From Nostoc sp. C052 (GTDB taxonomy: Bacteria > Cyanobacteriota > Cyanobacteriia > Cyanobacteriales > Nostocaceae), in the NCBI RefSeq assembly GCF_013393905.1, contig NZ_CP040275.1, positions 186,001 through 250,000 on the forward strand: a stretch of DNA of 64,000 nucleotides. Direction: 5' to 3'. Positions 8,501 through 15,013 of the stretch are shown in pieces (within the stretch, counting starts at the first letter, position 1; every line of letters begins with the position of its first letter). The notes below the pieces were generated by a model that was not told the DNA's origin, did not search any database, and saw only the letters and a list, made by a program, of their open reading frames with translations. A program made the translations under genes and the position numbers.

Positions 8501-9130
8501 ATCGAAATCTTGTTTGCCCACGCGCCCGTTCCAGATTCCCGGAAGTGCGATCGCTACAAACCCCAGACTCAGCAAGCAAGCGGCTTTCTTCTCCCCTTCG
8601 CATAAGATAATAGGAATCTCTGGGTGTTGCTTTATCCACTCCCAAAATATTAGTGGATTGAGTTTATCCAACAGGCGCAGCGCTAAAAGTGAATGATAGC
8701 GCTTAATTAAATAACGCTTTGCAACTTTGTCCCAAATGGGGTTAGCGACATCGAAGTAGGTAACACGGTTGGGGGTTTTGGGGGGTGACTCGTATTTGAC
8801 GGGTTTCCCTTTTTGCCAATCAATGCGAGGAAAGTTCGGCTTGATCCTTCCCCACTCCATCGGTTGCCAGTTTTTAAACGGGTCAAGTGACTGAATCCAC
8901 GTCCCACCTAGTAATAGGTGCTGATACATTTTGATGTATCCATCTGTTACCCGACCCGCATTCTTGCGTGGCAGTTTATCAGATATGAACAGGAAATCAT
9001 AAACTGATTCTCCCTCAATGTGGAAAAAGTTGCGCTTAATCAACGCCGGATGAATGGCGCTACCAGCTAACAACTCATGGTATTCCGCTGCCGTGAGATT
9101 GTTTGGATATTCAGTTGTCGCTGCGTTCAT
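5501..9130 (-). CDS. Plasmid replication protein, CyRepA1-like (DUF3854 plus helicase-like ATPase)
   Basis: This 1209-residue protein starts at an ATG preceded by GGAGAG. The first third carries a toprim-like DUF3854 region: IILCEGEKKAA near residue 173 and KFIILFDYE near residue 225. Around residues 395-402 there is a Walker A motif (MGTGKTE), followed by a Walker B-like IFIDEACQ near 470. A helicase-like second lobe follows. This layout is that of the CyRepA1 family of large cyanobacterial plasmid initiators, so the gene marks the window as plasmid-borne or plasmid-derived. Two stretches are repeat-derived: about residues 603-640 (KGEGVKEELTDSS type) and about 1095-1134 (low-complexity S/P/E/R). 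Both are in frame and the protein stays open. The stop lies three bases from a convergent small ORF. Confidence 0.85.
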   Translation of the reverse strand: MNAATTEYPNNLTAAEYHELLAGSAIHPALIKRNFFHIEGESVYDFLFISDKLPRKNAGRVTDGYIKMYQHLLLGGTWIQSLDPFKNWQPMEWGRIKPNFPRIDWQKGKPVKYESPPKTPNRVTYFDVANPIWDKVAKRYLIKRYHSLLALRLLDKLNPLIFWEWIKQHPEIPIILCEGEKKAACLLSLGFVAIALPGIWNGRVGKQDFDERLHPDLVPMAQAGRKFIILFDYETSSKTRWSVFQATVRTAKAILAAGCECEVALLPGPEKGVDDFVVGRGVDANALLTAIIDDAKSLADYQRSYRAKKWGLSKYKPDVTINIKYLSEALCIPELEEKCLRVPELYELEKEQLFTPSIKGHQRKKESTDSGGVDSSKSKKSPTFNFPKSGLVVLWSDMGTGKTELMRWWRDQNPDARFLNNGHRVNLLKNLAERLRTAMYSDLGYTGLAQAQALSITIDSLHKLNTQSLTYGCIFIDEACQYLTHLLHSNTCKQHRAAILEVLEYIVYNAPLVVIADAHMDDLTVNFFLAMRPKEEVPYIIKNEWRNGSRTIYWYEGDNESAIVAQISAALMLGEKVMVASDSKRFIKKLDKSFTIKYEKAGEGVRGKGEGVKEELTDSSSLSPLPLTPCPVRRASWRIWSVHSDNSGSDENVAFIKDITNAVKNFDALFTSPSLGTGVDISQYHFDLVFGVFHGVSQTATECAQQLYRYRPKVPFHIWVAPRPPFGYKDTNASKIKERLLQTNEMTAFLLRIDRETGKRGAEKDWALEAYCQIMANRHYSLNNLRDDLRSLLTEMGNTFIYVGSDSDPQSLESLKAAAQALDRAHNSAVAKAKNITLSEYRARQSKDYLDPNEIFECEKFRISDSYGIEVTESLVEMDKGGRLIRAIAGLEAILAPPEESFTDPKTGQTYPTPPTIVTQKDRTERDNLPLCIDWGNYSARWLARFNLGLHQILTSLMKGDEVTADDPTLLKMTEIAIHCAAHVKAILGFTIPLDCKPIWLLGTLIEQLGLKLTFRKQGKRGQQVKLFSLSKEELEFALQVIAHRVEKRNQKENRTYYAAQTPAAYSVNPNQQAVSTPPPNAIGNSHCQGEDTTDESRGAEEQRSRGVEELRNKEEICTSSFPSAPLPPCPSALFTDRVTLLHCVEILRSGISRGVDAIKGILKRWVEDLRWETVLELEAIAPDELRLVEDQVPEFYALLNEEVLPMEG
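5729..5845. repeat. Hairpin repeat R4 inserted in frame in the replication gene
   Basis: The element has ends GAGAGCAG and CTGCTCTC, a G-rich left arm and a C-rich right arm around gaaagaacttgtacaaat. It shares that core with the repeat at 2930-3020. On the minus strand it is translated as a low-complexity insert near the C-terminus of the replication protein. Confidence 0.8.
7235..7325. repeat. Second in-frame repeat inside the replication gene
   Basis: The plus strand reads ggggtaaggggtaagggggaa, then ttaccccttcccctttacca after a short spacer, making an imperfect hairpin. Its type resembles family R2 (19474-19584). It is translated on the minus strand as a Gly/Lys then Ser/Pro/Leu-rich insert between helicase-like segments. 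Borders are approximate. Confidence 0.65.
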
Positions 9131-9530
9131 CGGTTCTCTCCAAGGAATTTCTTGGGGAGAACTCTTTCAATCTGCCAAACTCTTACTCTAGGCTGGATAT
9201 CCCTAAAATTCCCCGACGCCACAGCAAAAAGTTGCCGTGCGAAAGCTGCACTCGACCCCATGCGCTCTAATACTGCGCTTTTGGGGGGTTCTTTTTTTAT
9301 CACAAAATTTTCCCCTGATAACTCGGTTGACAAGCTCAGAAGGGGTTGCATCAGTTATCACTTATCTAATCTTGGACTCTACTCCCAACTGATAACTGGT
9401 AACTGTTATTCGCGCTGCTACATCTTTTAACTACAAAATTCGGAATATTTCTTAACCAAACTTAACTTTACAGAAACTTATGAATTTTGACAAGCAAAAT
9501 TGCCACACAAAACTGGTGCGTTTCGTGCGG

Positions 9531-9551
9531 CTTCTCGTATAATACGAGAAG
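9531..9551. promoter_or_regulatory. Perfect 21-bp palindrome
   Basis: CTTCTCGTAT, one central A, and the exact reverse complement form 10-bp arms. It lies about 400 bases upstream of the replication gene start. It is suited to binding a dimeric regulator or the initiator itself, or could be a cruciform near an origin. No cognate protein can be named. Confidence 0.7.
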
Positions 9552-9666
9552 CAGCGGATTTAATCTCGTCTGACCAGTCAGTGGATCAAAGCCGTCAAAC
9601 TTTAAAGACCACTGCTTTGGTTTTCGTGAGATAACCCTGTTCTGAGGTTATATGAAATTTAAGACC

Positions 9667-9702
9667 CGCACAAAGCGCTGCTCCTTAGTGGCGCTTTGTG
9701 CG
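9667..9702. promoter_or_regulatory. Strong hairpin upstream of the replication gene
   Basis: Perfect 12-bp arms, CGCACAAAGCGC and GCGCTTTGTGCG, are separated by 12 bases. Flanking aatttaa and ttaaatt extend the symmetry with a small bulge. There is no T-run typical of an intrinsic terminator. A structured RNA, a control-RNA terminator or an origin hairpin are possibilities. Confidence 0.65.
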
Positions 9703-9877
9703 TTAAATTCTCGTACTGTTGTATCTTCACCTCCATACCTCCTTTGAATTAGCTTGATTTAACATAACTTGTGGTCTTTCCGTATCTAGCGAGATTCTGA
9801 TTTTTCTTTGTTTGACTCCTCCATACTTACATTTACCAGTGTTCGTTCTAGCTTACCCTGATTGGGTAATCACTTTT

Positions 9878-10183
9878 TCAAGAAACAGCACCGAAGACAG
9901 AGGTCGTTTCTGCCTTGGGCTTACGCTCGAAAACTTGTATATTGGGTTCCTCCAGCACGAACCCGTTGTCTGTTTGCTGACCGAGTTTACCAGCGATTGC
10001 TGCAACCCACTGTGGGTAATTACTAGCAGCATCAGTCAGTTTCTTGTAAATCTTGGGTTTGACTATAATTGTTATGATGCGACCATCACAGTCAATTTCA
10101 AATTGTTGCCAACCATTCTCCACTATGTTGGATTGTGGCAGCTCGTTGATTTTTATTGTGATCTCTAGTTTGCCTGCAATCAT
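9878..10183 (-). CDS. Conserved small protein, function unknown
   Basis: This 101-residue soluble protein has an alternating beta-rich N-terminal half (KLEITIKINEL, FEIDCDGRIITIIVKPKIYKKL) and a helical middle (ASNYPQWVAAIAGKLG). It then has EEPNIQVFERKPK. I recognise this type as a recurring small cyanobacterial protein, often near plasmid or accessory genes, but I know of no assigned function. It follows the NB-ARC gene by 11 bases on the same strand and is probably its operon partner. Confidence 0.7.
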   Translation of the reverse strand: MIAGKLEITIKINELPQSNIVENGWQQFEIDCDGRIITIIVKPKIYKKLTDAASNYPQWVAAIAGKLGQQTDNGFVLEEPNIQVFERKPKAETTSVFGAVS

Positions 10184-10194
10184 AGCTACCTCTG

Positions 10195-11700
10195 TTAAGA
10201 TGCATTTGCTAATGTTGATGAAGTGTTATATCTATGTACTAATCCGAGTGGATCTATTTCAATATACTTTTTAACTACTGGCTGTAAATTAAAGCTAATT
10301 TCTTTTGTAATAGGGTCTTTGATACTTTCTACCAAAGACTGTCTTTCAAGTTTTTCTATTGCCTTTATTAATTCTAAAGTTGATACAGATGTTTCCTGTC
10401 TCTGTTTGACATCATATAATAATTTCGTAAAGCTAACAGGGTTAGGATTTAATAGTATTTGTTCAGCTATATAAATCAAAATTTGCTGTTGAACTGGATT
10501 CAATAACTGCCCAAACATTTCATTGAGCATCGCTTCAAATCTGCTGCTAAGAAACGTAGTTTTGTTTTCAAGAAATATTTTTGTACTACCAGCAAAAAAA
10601 CGGTTAATTCGATTAACTACGGCCTCAATCTCTGAAGGATTACCATGATAAATTTTAATCAATTGATTGCAATTTTCTTTGTCAGTTAATCCTTTAGCAG
10701 ACAAAAGCTGCATTGCGGCATCTGGATCTAAACCTTCTATCTTCATCTCTTGGATAGGATGTCCTGTTGCTATGAGATCATCAAACTCATCAGGTAAAGT
10801 TCGACTCGTTAACAGCAAGCTGCTTTGATCTAGTTCCTCTATCAATCGGCGGAAAAACAAGCTGTACTCTAGCCGCTCCTGAAAAATATTTCTTTGAAAT
10901 AAAGCTTCAAAAGCATCTAGTACTAGCAGGTAACGACGTGATTGCAACTGTTTAATCAAAACAGAGATCATTGCCTGAGTATATTTAGGTAAGCCTGACT
11001 CTGGCTCTGAGGGTTGTACTAGTTCTAGCAGATCACCTACTAAGTCTTGTAGTGAGGGCGCATGTGCCACTGATTTCCAAATTAAGCAATCAAACCTGGA
11101 CTCAGCGTCTGTACTAAGTTCTTCTATCAGTTTTGCTGCTAATGCACTTTTACCGATGCCTGCCATTCCTACTAGTATCACGCAGTTCTGCTTGGTTATT
11201 AGTTCTTTTATTTGGGTTAATTCTTCTGTTCGCCCATAAAAATTAGATACGTTATAAGGTCTACGTCCCTTAACTTCTATAGAGTGGCTAACAGGAAATT
11301 TTCGCTGTTCATTTGGGGCAGATTGAACATAATACTCTTGGGTGAGTTGCTCTAAAAAATTCCGCAAATTCTTTTTCCCAACCCGTTCGCCATGCCCAAT
11401 CGTTTCGGATAGTAAATCCCATAGTCGAGGAGCTATGCCCCTTTGTAAGTAGTTAAGGCTGTAAGTTGAGTTATTTGCTATCTCCTCGTAGTCATCGTCA
11501 TCCCACGCTCCCTTCATAATAATGATTTCAGGCTCGGATAGGGTTCTACCTTTTTTGCTCAATACAAAGTTATTTACTACAGCCAAAGCTAGGTCAAAAG
11601 TTACTTTTACCATAAAAAGTACTTTTGGAAGTTCCTGTACTTTTAAATTAATAGAGGAAGGAACCGGAGACTGGAATCTGGGATCAGCACTAAAATTCAT
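10195..11700 (-). CDS. NB-ARC/STAND ATPase with VMAP-type N-terminal HTH domain
   Basis: This is a 501-residue signal-transduction ATPase. Residues about 30-120 match the HTH-like N-terminal domain common in cyanobacterial STAND proteins (EPEIIIMKGAW, YEEIA, YLQRGIAPRLWDLLSE). The NB-ARC core follows: FYGRTEEL at 154, Walker A GMAGIGKS at about 178-185, Walker B LLVLDAFE and the LLLTSR arginine motif. The long WD40 or TPR sensor usual in such proteins is missing; the C-terminal 150 residues are a helical region only. The true start could be Met30 (11613). Members of this superfamily act in regulated cell death and phage defence; this is family knowledge, not shown here. Confidence 0.8.
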   Translation of the reverse strand: MNFSADPRFQSPVPSSINLKVQELPKVLFMVKVTFDLALAVVNNFVLSKKGRTLSEPEIIIMKGAWDDDDYEEIANNSTYSLNYLQRGIAPRLWDLLSETIGHGERVGKKNLRNFLEQLTQEYYVQSAPNEQRKFPVSHSIEVKGRRPYNVSNFYGRTEELTQIKELITKQNCVILVGMAGIGKSALAAKLIEELSTDAESRFDCLIWKSVAHAPSLQDLVGDLLELVQPSEPESGLPKYTQAMISVLIKQLQSRRYLLVLDAFEALFQRNIFQERLEYSLFFRRLIEELDQSSLLLTSRTLPDEFDDLIATGHPIQEMKIEGLDPDAAMQLLSAKGLTDKENCNQLIKIYHGNPSEIEAVVNRINRFFAGSTKIFLENKTTFLSSRFEAMLNEMFGQLLNPVQQQILIYIAEQILLNPNPVSFTKLLYDVKQRQETSVSTLELIKAIEKLERQSLVESIKDPITKEISFNLQPVVKKYIEIDPLGLVHRYNTSSTLANAS

Positions 11701-12040
11701 AACCGTGCCAGTTATCTTGGTGTAGTATTACTAAATGCCCGTATAGGGATTTTCGTAGATAAGTTTTAGTTAGACAATTACGTACCATTGTACTCGATAG
11801 TATTTTATTTTCTCCGTTTTAGTCAATTTTTTTCGTAAAAAGTACTATAAGAATTCCTAATATTGCAACTTAATTCTCTCGTGTCTATATCCTCTTGGTG
11901 GTGCAGAAAACTTTACAAGAGGAAGCCGGACGGTTAAAATCAGACTGCCTAAAATCCTTTATTGACACTTGTGCTGTTGTGTGTTATATGAAGGGCTGAC
12001 TCACTCAAAGGGAGTATTATATATTTGGTGACATTAAAAT
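11701..12040. promoter_or_regulatory. Divergent promoter region between NB-ARC and kinase genes
   Basis: These 340 AT-rich bases contain no gene and must hold both promoters. gggagtattatatattt lies about 30 bases before the kinase ATG; AGGGAG at 12009 is too far for a ribosome site. No operator was recognised. Confidence 0.5.
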
Positions 12041-13915
12041 ATGAGTTACTGTATTAATCCCCTTTGCATTCATCGGCAGAATCCCGATAACGTTGAAACT
12101 TGTTTGGCGTGTGGAACTACACTGCTGATTAACAACCGTATTCGGCTTGTCAAACCACTAAGACCGCTTACTGATGACCCGTACAGTTACTTTGAAGTTT
12201 TTGAAATAGAGGACTTTGGTACGCAATGGAATCCTGTGTGTAAACAACGAGTGATGAAAGTTTTGAAATGGAACTCGTCTAAGCTACGGGAGTTGATTGA
12301 GCGGGAATCTATCACTTTACGAAGAATTCGCCATCAAAATATTCCTAAAAGTAGCATAGATGACTTTTTTACTTTTGCTCCCAAAGATAGTCCTTTAGAG
12401 CTTCGTTGTTTAGTGATGGATAAAATTGAGGGAGAAAATTTGGATGAATGGTTAGAATCTAATGAGCAAATTTCGCAATCTGTAGCATTAGAATGGCTTC
12501 AGCAGTTAGTTAAAATTCTTGACGTAGTACATCATACTGAATTTTTTCATAGAGATATTAAACCTTCTAATATAATTCTTAAGCCAGACGGTCAACTAGC
12601 ATTAATCGATTTTGGTACAGCGCGGCGAGTGACTGATACTTATTTAGCAAAAGTTAGTGGAAGCGGAGGGACTAGTGTAAGGGTGGGTACTTACGAGATT
12701 ACATCTGTTGTCACAGCTTGTTACACTCCCCCAGAACAAATGAATGGCAAAGCTGTACCACAATCAGATTTCTACGCTTTAGGTAGAACTTTTGTAAATC
12801 TAGCTACTGGTATTTCTCTGCTTGATCTACCAACAGATGAAAAAACAGGGAACTTAGTTTGGAGAAATAAAGCACCACAGATTGACAAACCCTTTGCTGA
12901 TTTAATTGATGAGTTGATGGCTCCCTTGCCAGGGCAGCGGCCGCAAACGACGGAAGTAATTTTGCAGCGCTTAGAGCGCTTACCATTTAAATCAAAACTT
13001 AACCGAGTAGTTAAATCGAATTCATTTAGGTTGAGTGTAGGTATTTTGGCTTTTTTGAGTCTCACTGGGCTGTTTTATGCATCGCGTCCTGTTATAGCAG
13101 ATTGTTTTTTTAAACAAGGTGTAAAAAATCAGAAAGAGAATCGCTTTCCAGATGCTCAACGAAACTTTAAAATAGCAATTCAATATAATCCCAAACTGAC
13201 TGATTCTGTTTCTAAATTTTACTTCGAGCAGGCAGATCGTAGTCAAGTTGCTCCAGAAATTGCTAAGGAATACTATGAATTAGCTATTAAATTTAATTCT
13301 CAAGATGAATCTGCTTATAATAATCTAGCATTAGTATGTCAAAGACTACGAGATTTTAACTGTGTTAATAATAGTTACGAATCCCTCTTTAAATTAAAAC
13401 CTAACTCATGGGAAGGGCATTATAATCTGGGAAATTTTTACGATGATCAACAAAAATACGATTTAGCAGAGCAACAATATCAATTGGCTATAGAAAATAG
13501 TAATGAAGCAGTATATGCCATTAGTAATCTTTCCCGATTAAAGAATTTAAATGGGGAATACGATGCAGCGATTACTCTAGCTTTACAGGGTTTAGAAAAC
13601 CTGAAAAATGTGAAATTGTCAAAAGATAAAAACTTGGAATTGCAAGCTGCTTTGTACAAGAGTTTAGGCTGGTCAAGATTAGAACAGAAACGCTACATTG
13701 AGGCGAAAAACTATCTACAAAAAGCAAGGCGACTCTTTCCCCGAACAGATACTTATTGTTTACTGGCACAAGTACAAGAAGTGTTAGGCGAAATCAATGA
13801 TGCTAGAATTTCTTGGGAAGTTTGCTTGATTACTCAATCAAGCCTGCCAGAAGTTCAGGAATGGAGAGAGCAAGTGTTACGGCGTTTATTAGGAGATATT
13901 GTTCCCAAATCTTAG
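12041..13915 (+). CDS. Membrane Ser/Thr protein kinase with zinc ribbon and TPRs
   Basis: This is a 624-residue kinase of the cyanobacterial type. It has an N-terminal four-cysteine ribbon (Cys4, 9, 21, 24), then a kinase domain with Lys73 in VMKVLK and HRDIKPSN (catalytic Asp172). DFG follows (Asp190, seen as IDFGTARR), with a long activation loop. The glycine-rich loop is degenerate (EIEDFGTQW), but the catalytic residues are intact. One transmembrane helix at about 337-357 is followed by an outward TPR region (about 365-600). It diverges from the NB-ARC gene and is followed 33 bases later by a secreted TPR-like protein. The two probably form one operon facing the CHAT/secretion genes. The substrate is unknown. 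Confidence 0.9.
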   Translation: MSYCINPLCIHRQNPDNVETCLACGTTLLINNRIRLVKPLRPLTDDPYSYFEVFEIEDFGTQWNPVCKQRVMKVLKWNSSKLRELIERESITLRRIRHQNIPKSSIDDFFTFAPKDSPLELRCLVMDKIEGENLDEWLESNEQISQSVALEWLQQLVKILDVVHHTEFFHRDIKPSNIILKPDGQLALIDFGTARRVTDTYLAKVSGSGGTSVRVGTYEITSVVTACYTPPEQMNGKAVPQSDFYALGRTFVNLATGISLLDLPTDEKTGNLVWRNKAPQIDKPFADLIDELMAPLPGQRPQTTEVILQRLERLPFKSKLNRVVKSNSFRLSVGILAFLSLTGLFYASRPVIADCFFKQGVKNQKENRFPDAQRNFKIAIQYNPKLTDSVSKFYFEQADRSQVAPEIAKEYYELAIKFNSQDESAYNNLALVCQRLRDFNCVNNSYESLFKLKPNSWEGHYNLGNFYDDQQKYDLAEQQYQLAIENSNEAVYAISNLSRLKNLNGEYDAAITLALQGLENLKNVKLSKDKNLELQAALYKSLGWSRLEQKRYIEAKNYLQKARRLFPRTDTYCLLAQVQEVLGEINDARISWEVCLITQSSLPEVQEWREQVLRRLLGDIVPKS

Positions 13916-13948
13916 TTCTAGCTATTTTTTTAGTTCTGAAATTCTTGT

Positions 13949-15013
13949 ATGCTCGAAATTACAAATAGAACAAAAAAGTTGTCGATGCTGACCGTACCTA
14001 ATTCTATAGAGAAAAAAGTTTTGAAAGTTCAATTTGCAGTGCTTGCATCAATACTAGTACTTCTAGACAGTCAAGTTGCATGGGGTCAGCACGAACCAGT
14101 AACAAAGCCTGTGTGTAGTAAGCATATTGGTCGAGTTATTGCTGGAGATCGTTATCTGGTAGCAGGAAGTTCAGTTTGTCCAGGAGATAGAATTAACCCA
14201 GAGAATGGGGGTATGGTTGAAGCTGTTTGTTATTTGAATCACCAAATTTTACACATAAAGCAGAGTACTATTTTCTCTTCTTCAGATATATGTGCGGTAC
14301 CACAGTCTAATCCAGAGCAACGATGTACTCTTGTGAGTCCCGATAAGTGTTCCATCGTCAAGGGACCAGGCGAGGATAAAGATGCACCAACTGTTATTAG
14401 TCCCTCCATAGGTCGAATCTTGAATACGCGTCTGACAATATCTTGGTCTGCTGTTGCCAATGCTAAGAGGTATATTGTGCAAGTAGACGGCACAGGGGTT
14501 AATTGGTCTAGCGTTGTCCAAGGTAGTACTCTACTGCCGTATCCATCTTCTCGGCCGGCTATGCAACTTGGGAATGCTTATACAGTGAGTGTAATTGCTG
14601 ATCGAGGGGATTCTCAGATGACAGCAAATTCTGCCATTGCCAATATGTTGCCAAATCAGGAAGTGCAAGAATTAACGGCTTTAATCAAGCAACTTCAGAG
14701 TTTTAATTTGCCTCCAGACGAGCTATTAGTTGATCTTGACAGTGCATATATGTCATACGATCTGTTGACTGAGGCAATTGATCAGCTGAATATCCGAATT
14801 AAAGCAGGTACTCTGAATCCTACTATTTACAGATTGCTAGGAGATCACTACTTGGAAGTAGGCCTACTGGATTTTGCTGAACAAATATATGCAAAGGCGG
14901 TTACAAGGGCTAAAAGAGCTAACAATACAGACGAATTAGCCAAAGCAGAAGCGGGTTTAAGACTGATTGAAAATCAATTCCATGCTCCAACAAGAACAAA
15001 TGCTCCCCAGTAG
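13949..15013 (+). CDS. Exported protein with FN3-like and TPR-like regions
   Basis: The 354-residue product has a long N-region, a hydrophobic signal (about 29-43) and a likely cleavage after VAWG or nearby. The mature N-terminal part (about 50-130) is cysteine-containing (VCSKHIGRV, PDKCSIVKG). The middle (about 140-215) looks like a fibronectin-III/Ig-type beta sandwich (PSIGRILNTRLTISWSAVANAKRYIVQVDG). The C-terminal part (about 225-340) is helical and TPR-like. The kinase gene ends 33 bases upstream. Its 3' end overlaps the convergent CHAT gene by 40 bases. A role as periplasmic partner of the kinase or of the secretion system is inferred from context. Confidence 0.75.
   Translation: MLEITNRTKKLSMLTVPNSIEKKVLKVQFAVLASILVLLDSQVAWGQHEPVTKPVCSKHIGRVIAGDRYLVAGSSVCPGDRINPENGGMVEAVCYLNHQILHIKQSTIFSSSDICAVPQSNPEQRCTLVSPDKCSIVKGPGEDKDAPTVISPSIGRILNTRLTISWSAVANAKRYIVQVDGTGVNWSSVVQGSTLLPYPSSRPAMQLGNAYTVSVIADRGDSQMTANSAIANMLPNQEVQELTALIKQLQSFNLPPDELLVDLDSAYMSYDLLTEAIDQLNIRIKAGTLNPTIYRLLGDHYLEVGLLDFAEQIYAKAVTRAKRANNTDELAKAEAGLRLIENQFHAPTRTNAPQ

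Larger units (their letters stand above)
9131..9877. promoter_or_regulatory. Upstream region of the replication gene; candidate origin/control region
   Basis: About 750 bases without a supported gene lie between the replication protein and the next minus-strand gene. Frames on the plus strand over 9077-9430 are shadows. The region contains the palindrome at 9531-9551 and the hairpin at 9667-9702, both listed separately, and ctgaccagtcag near 9576. No iteron array was recognised by eye. Position suggests replication initiation or copy control. Confidence 0.45.

Noticed and set aside
9077..9430. 117-codon plus-strand frame over the replication gene start
   Set aside because: Antisense shadow of the replication gene start and control region, without homology features.
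9812..10168. 118-codon plus-strand frame
   Set aside because: Antisense of the conserved 101-residue protein.
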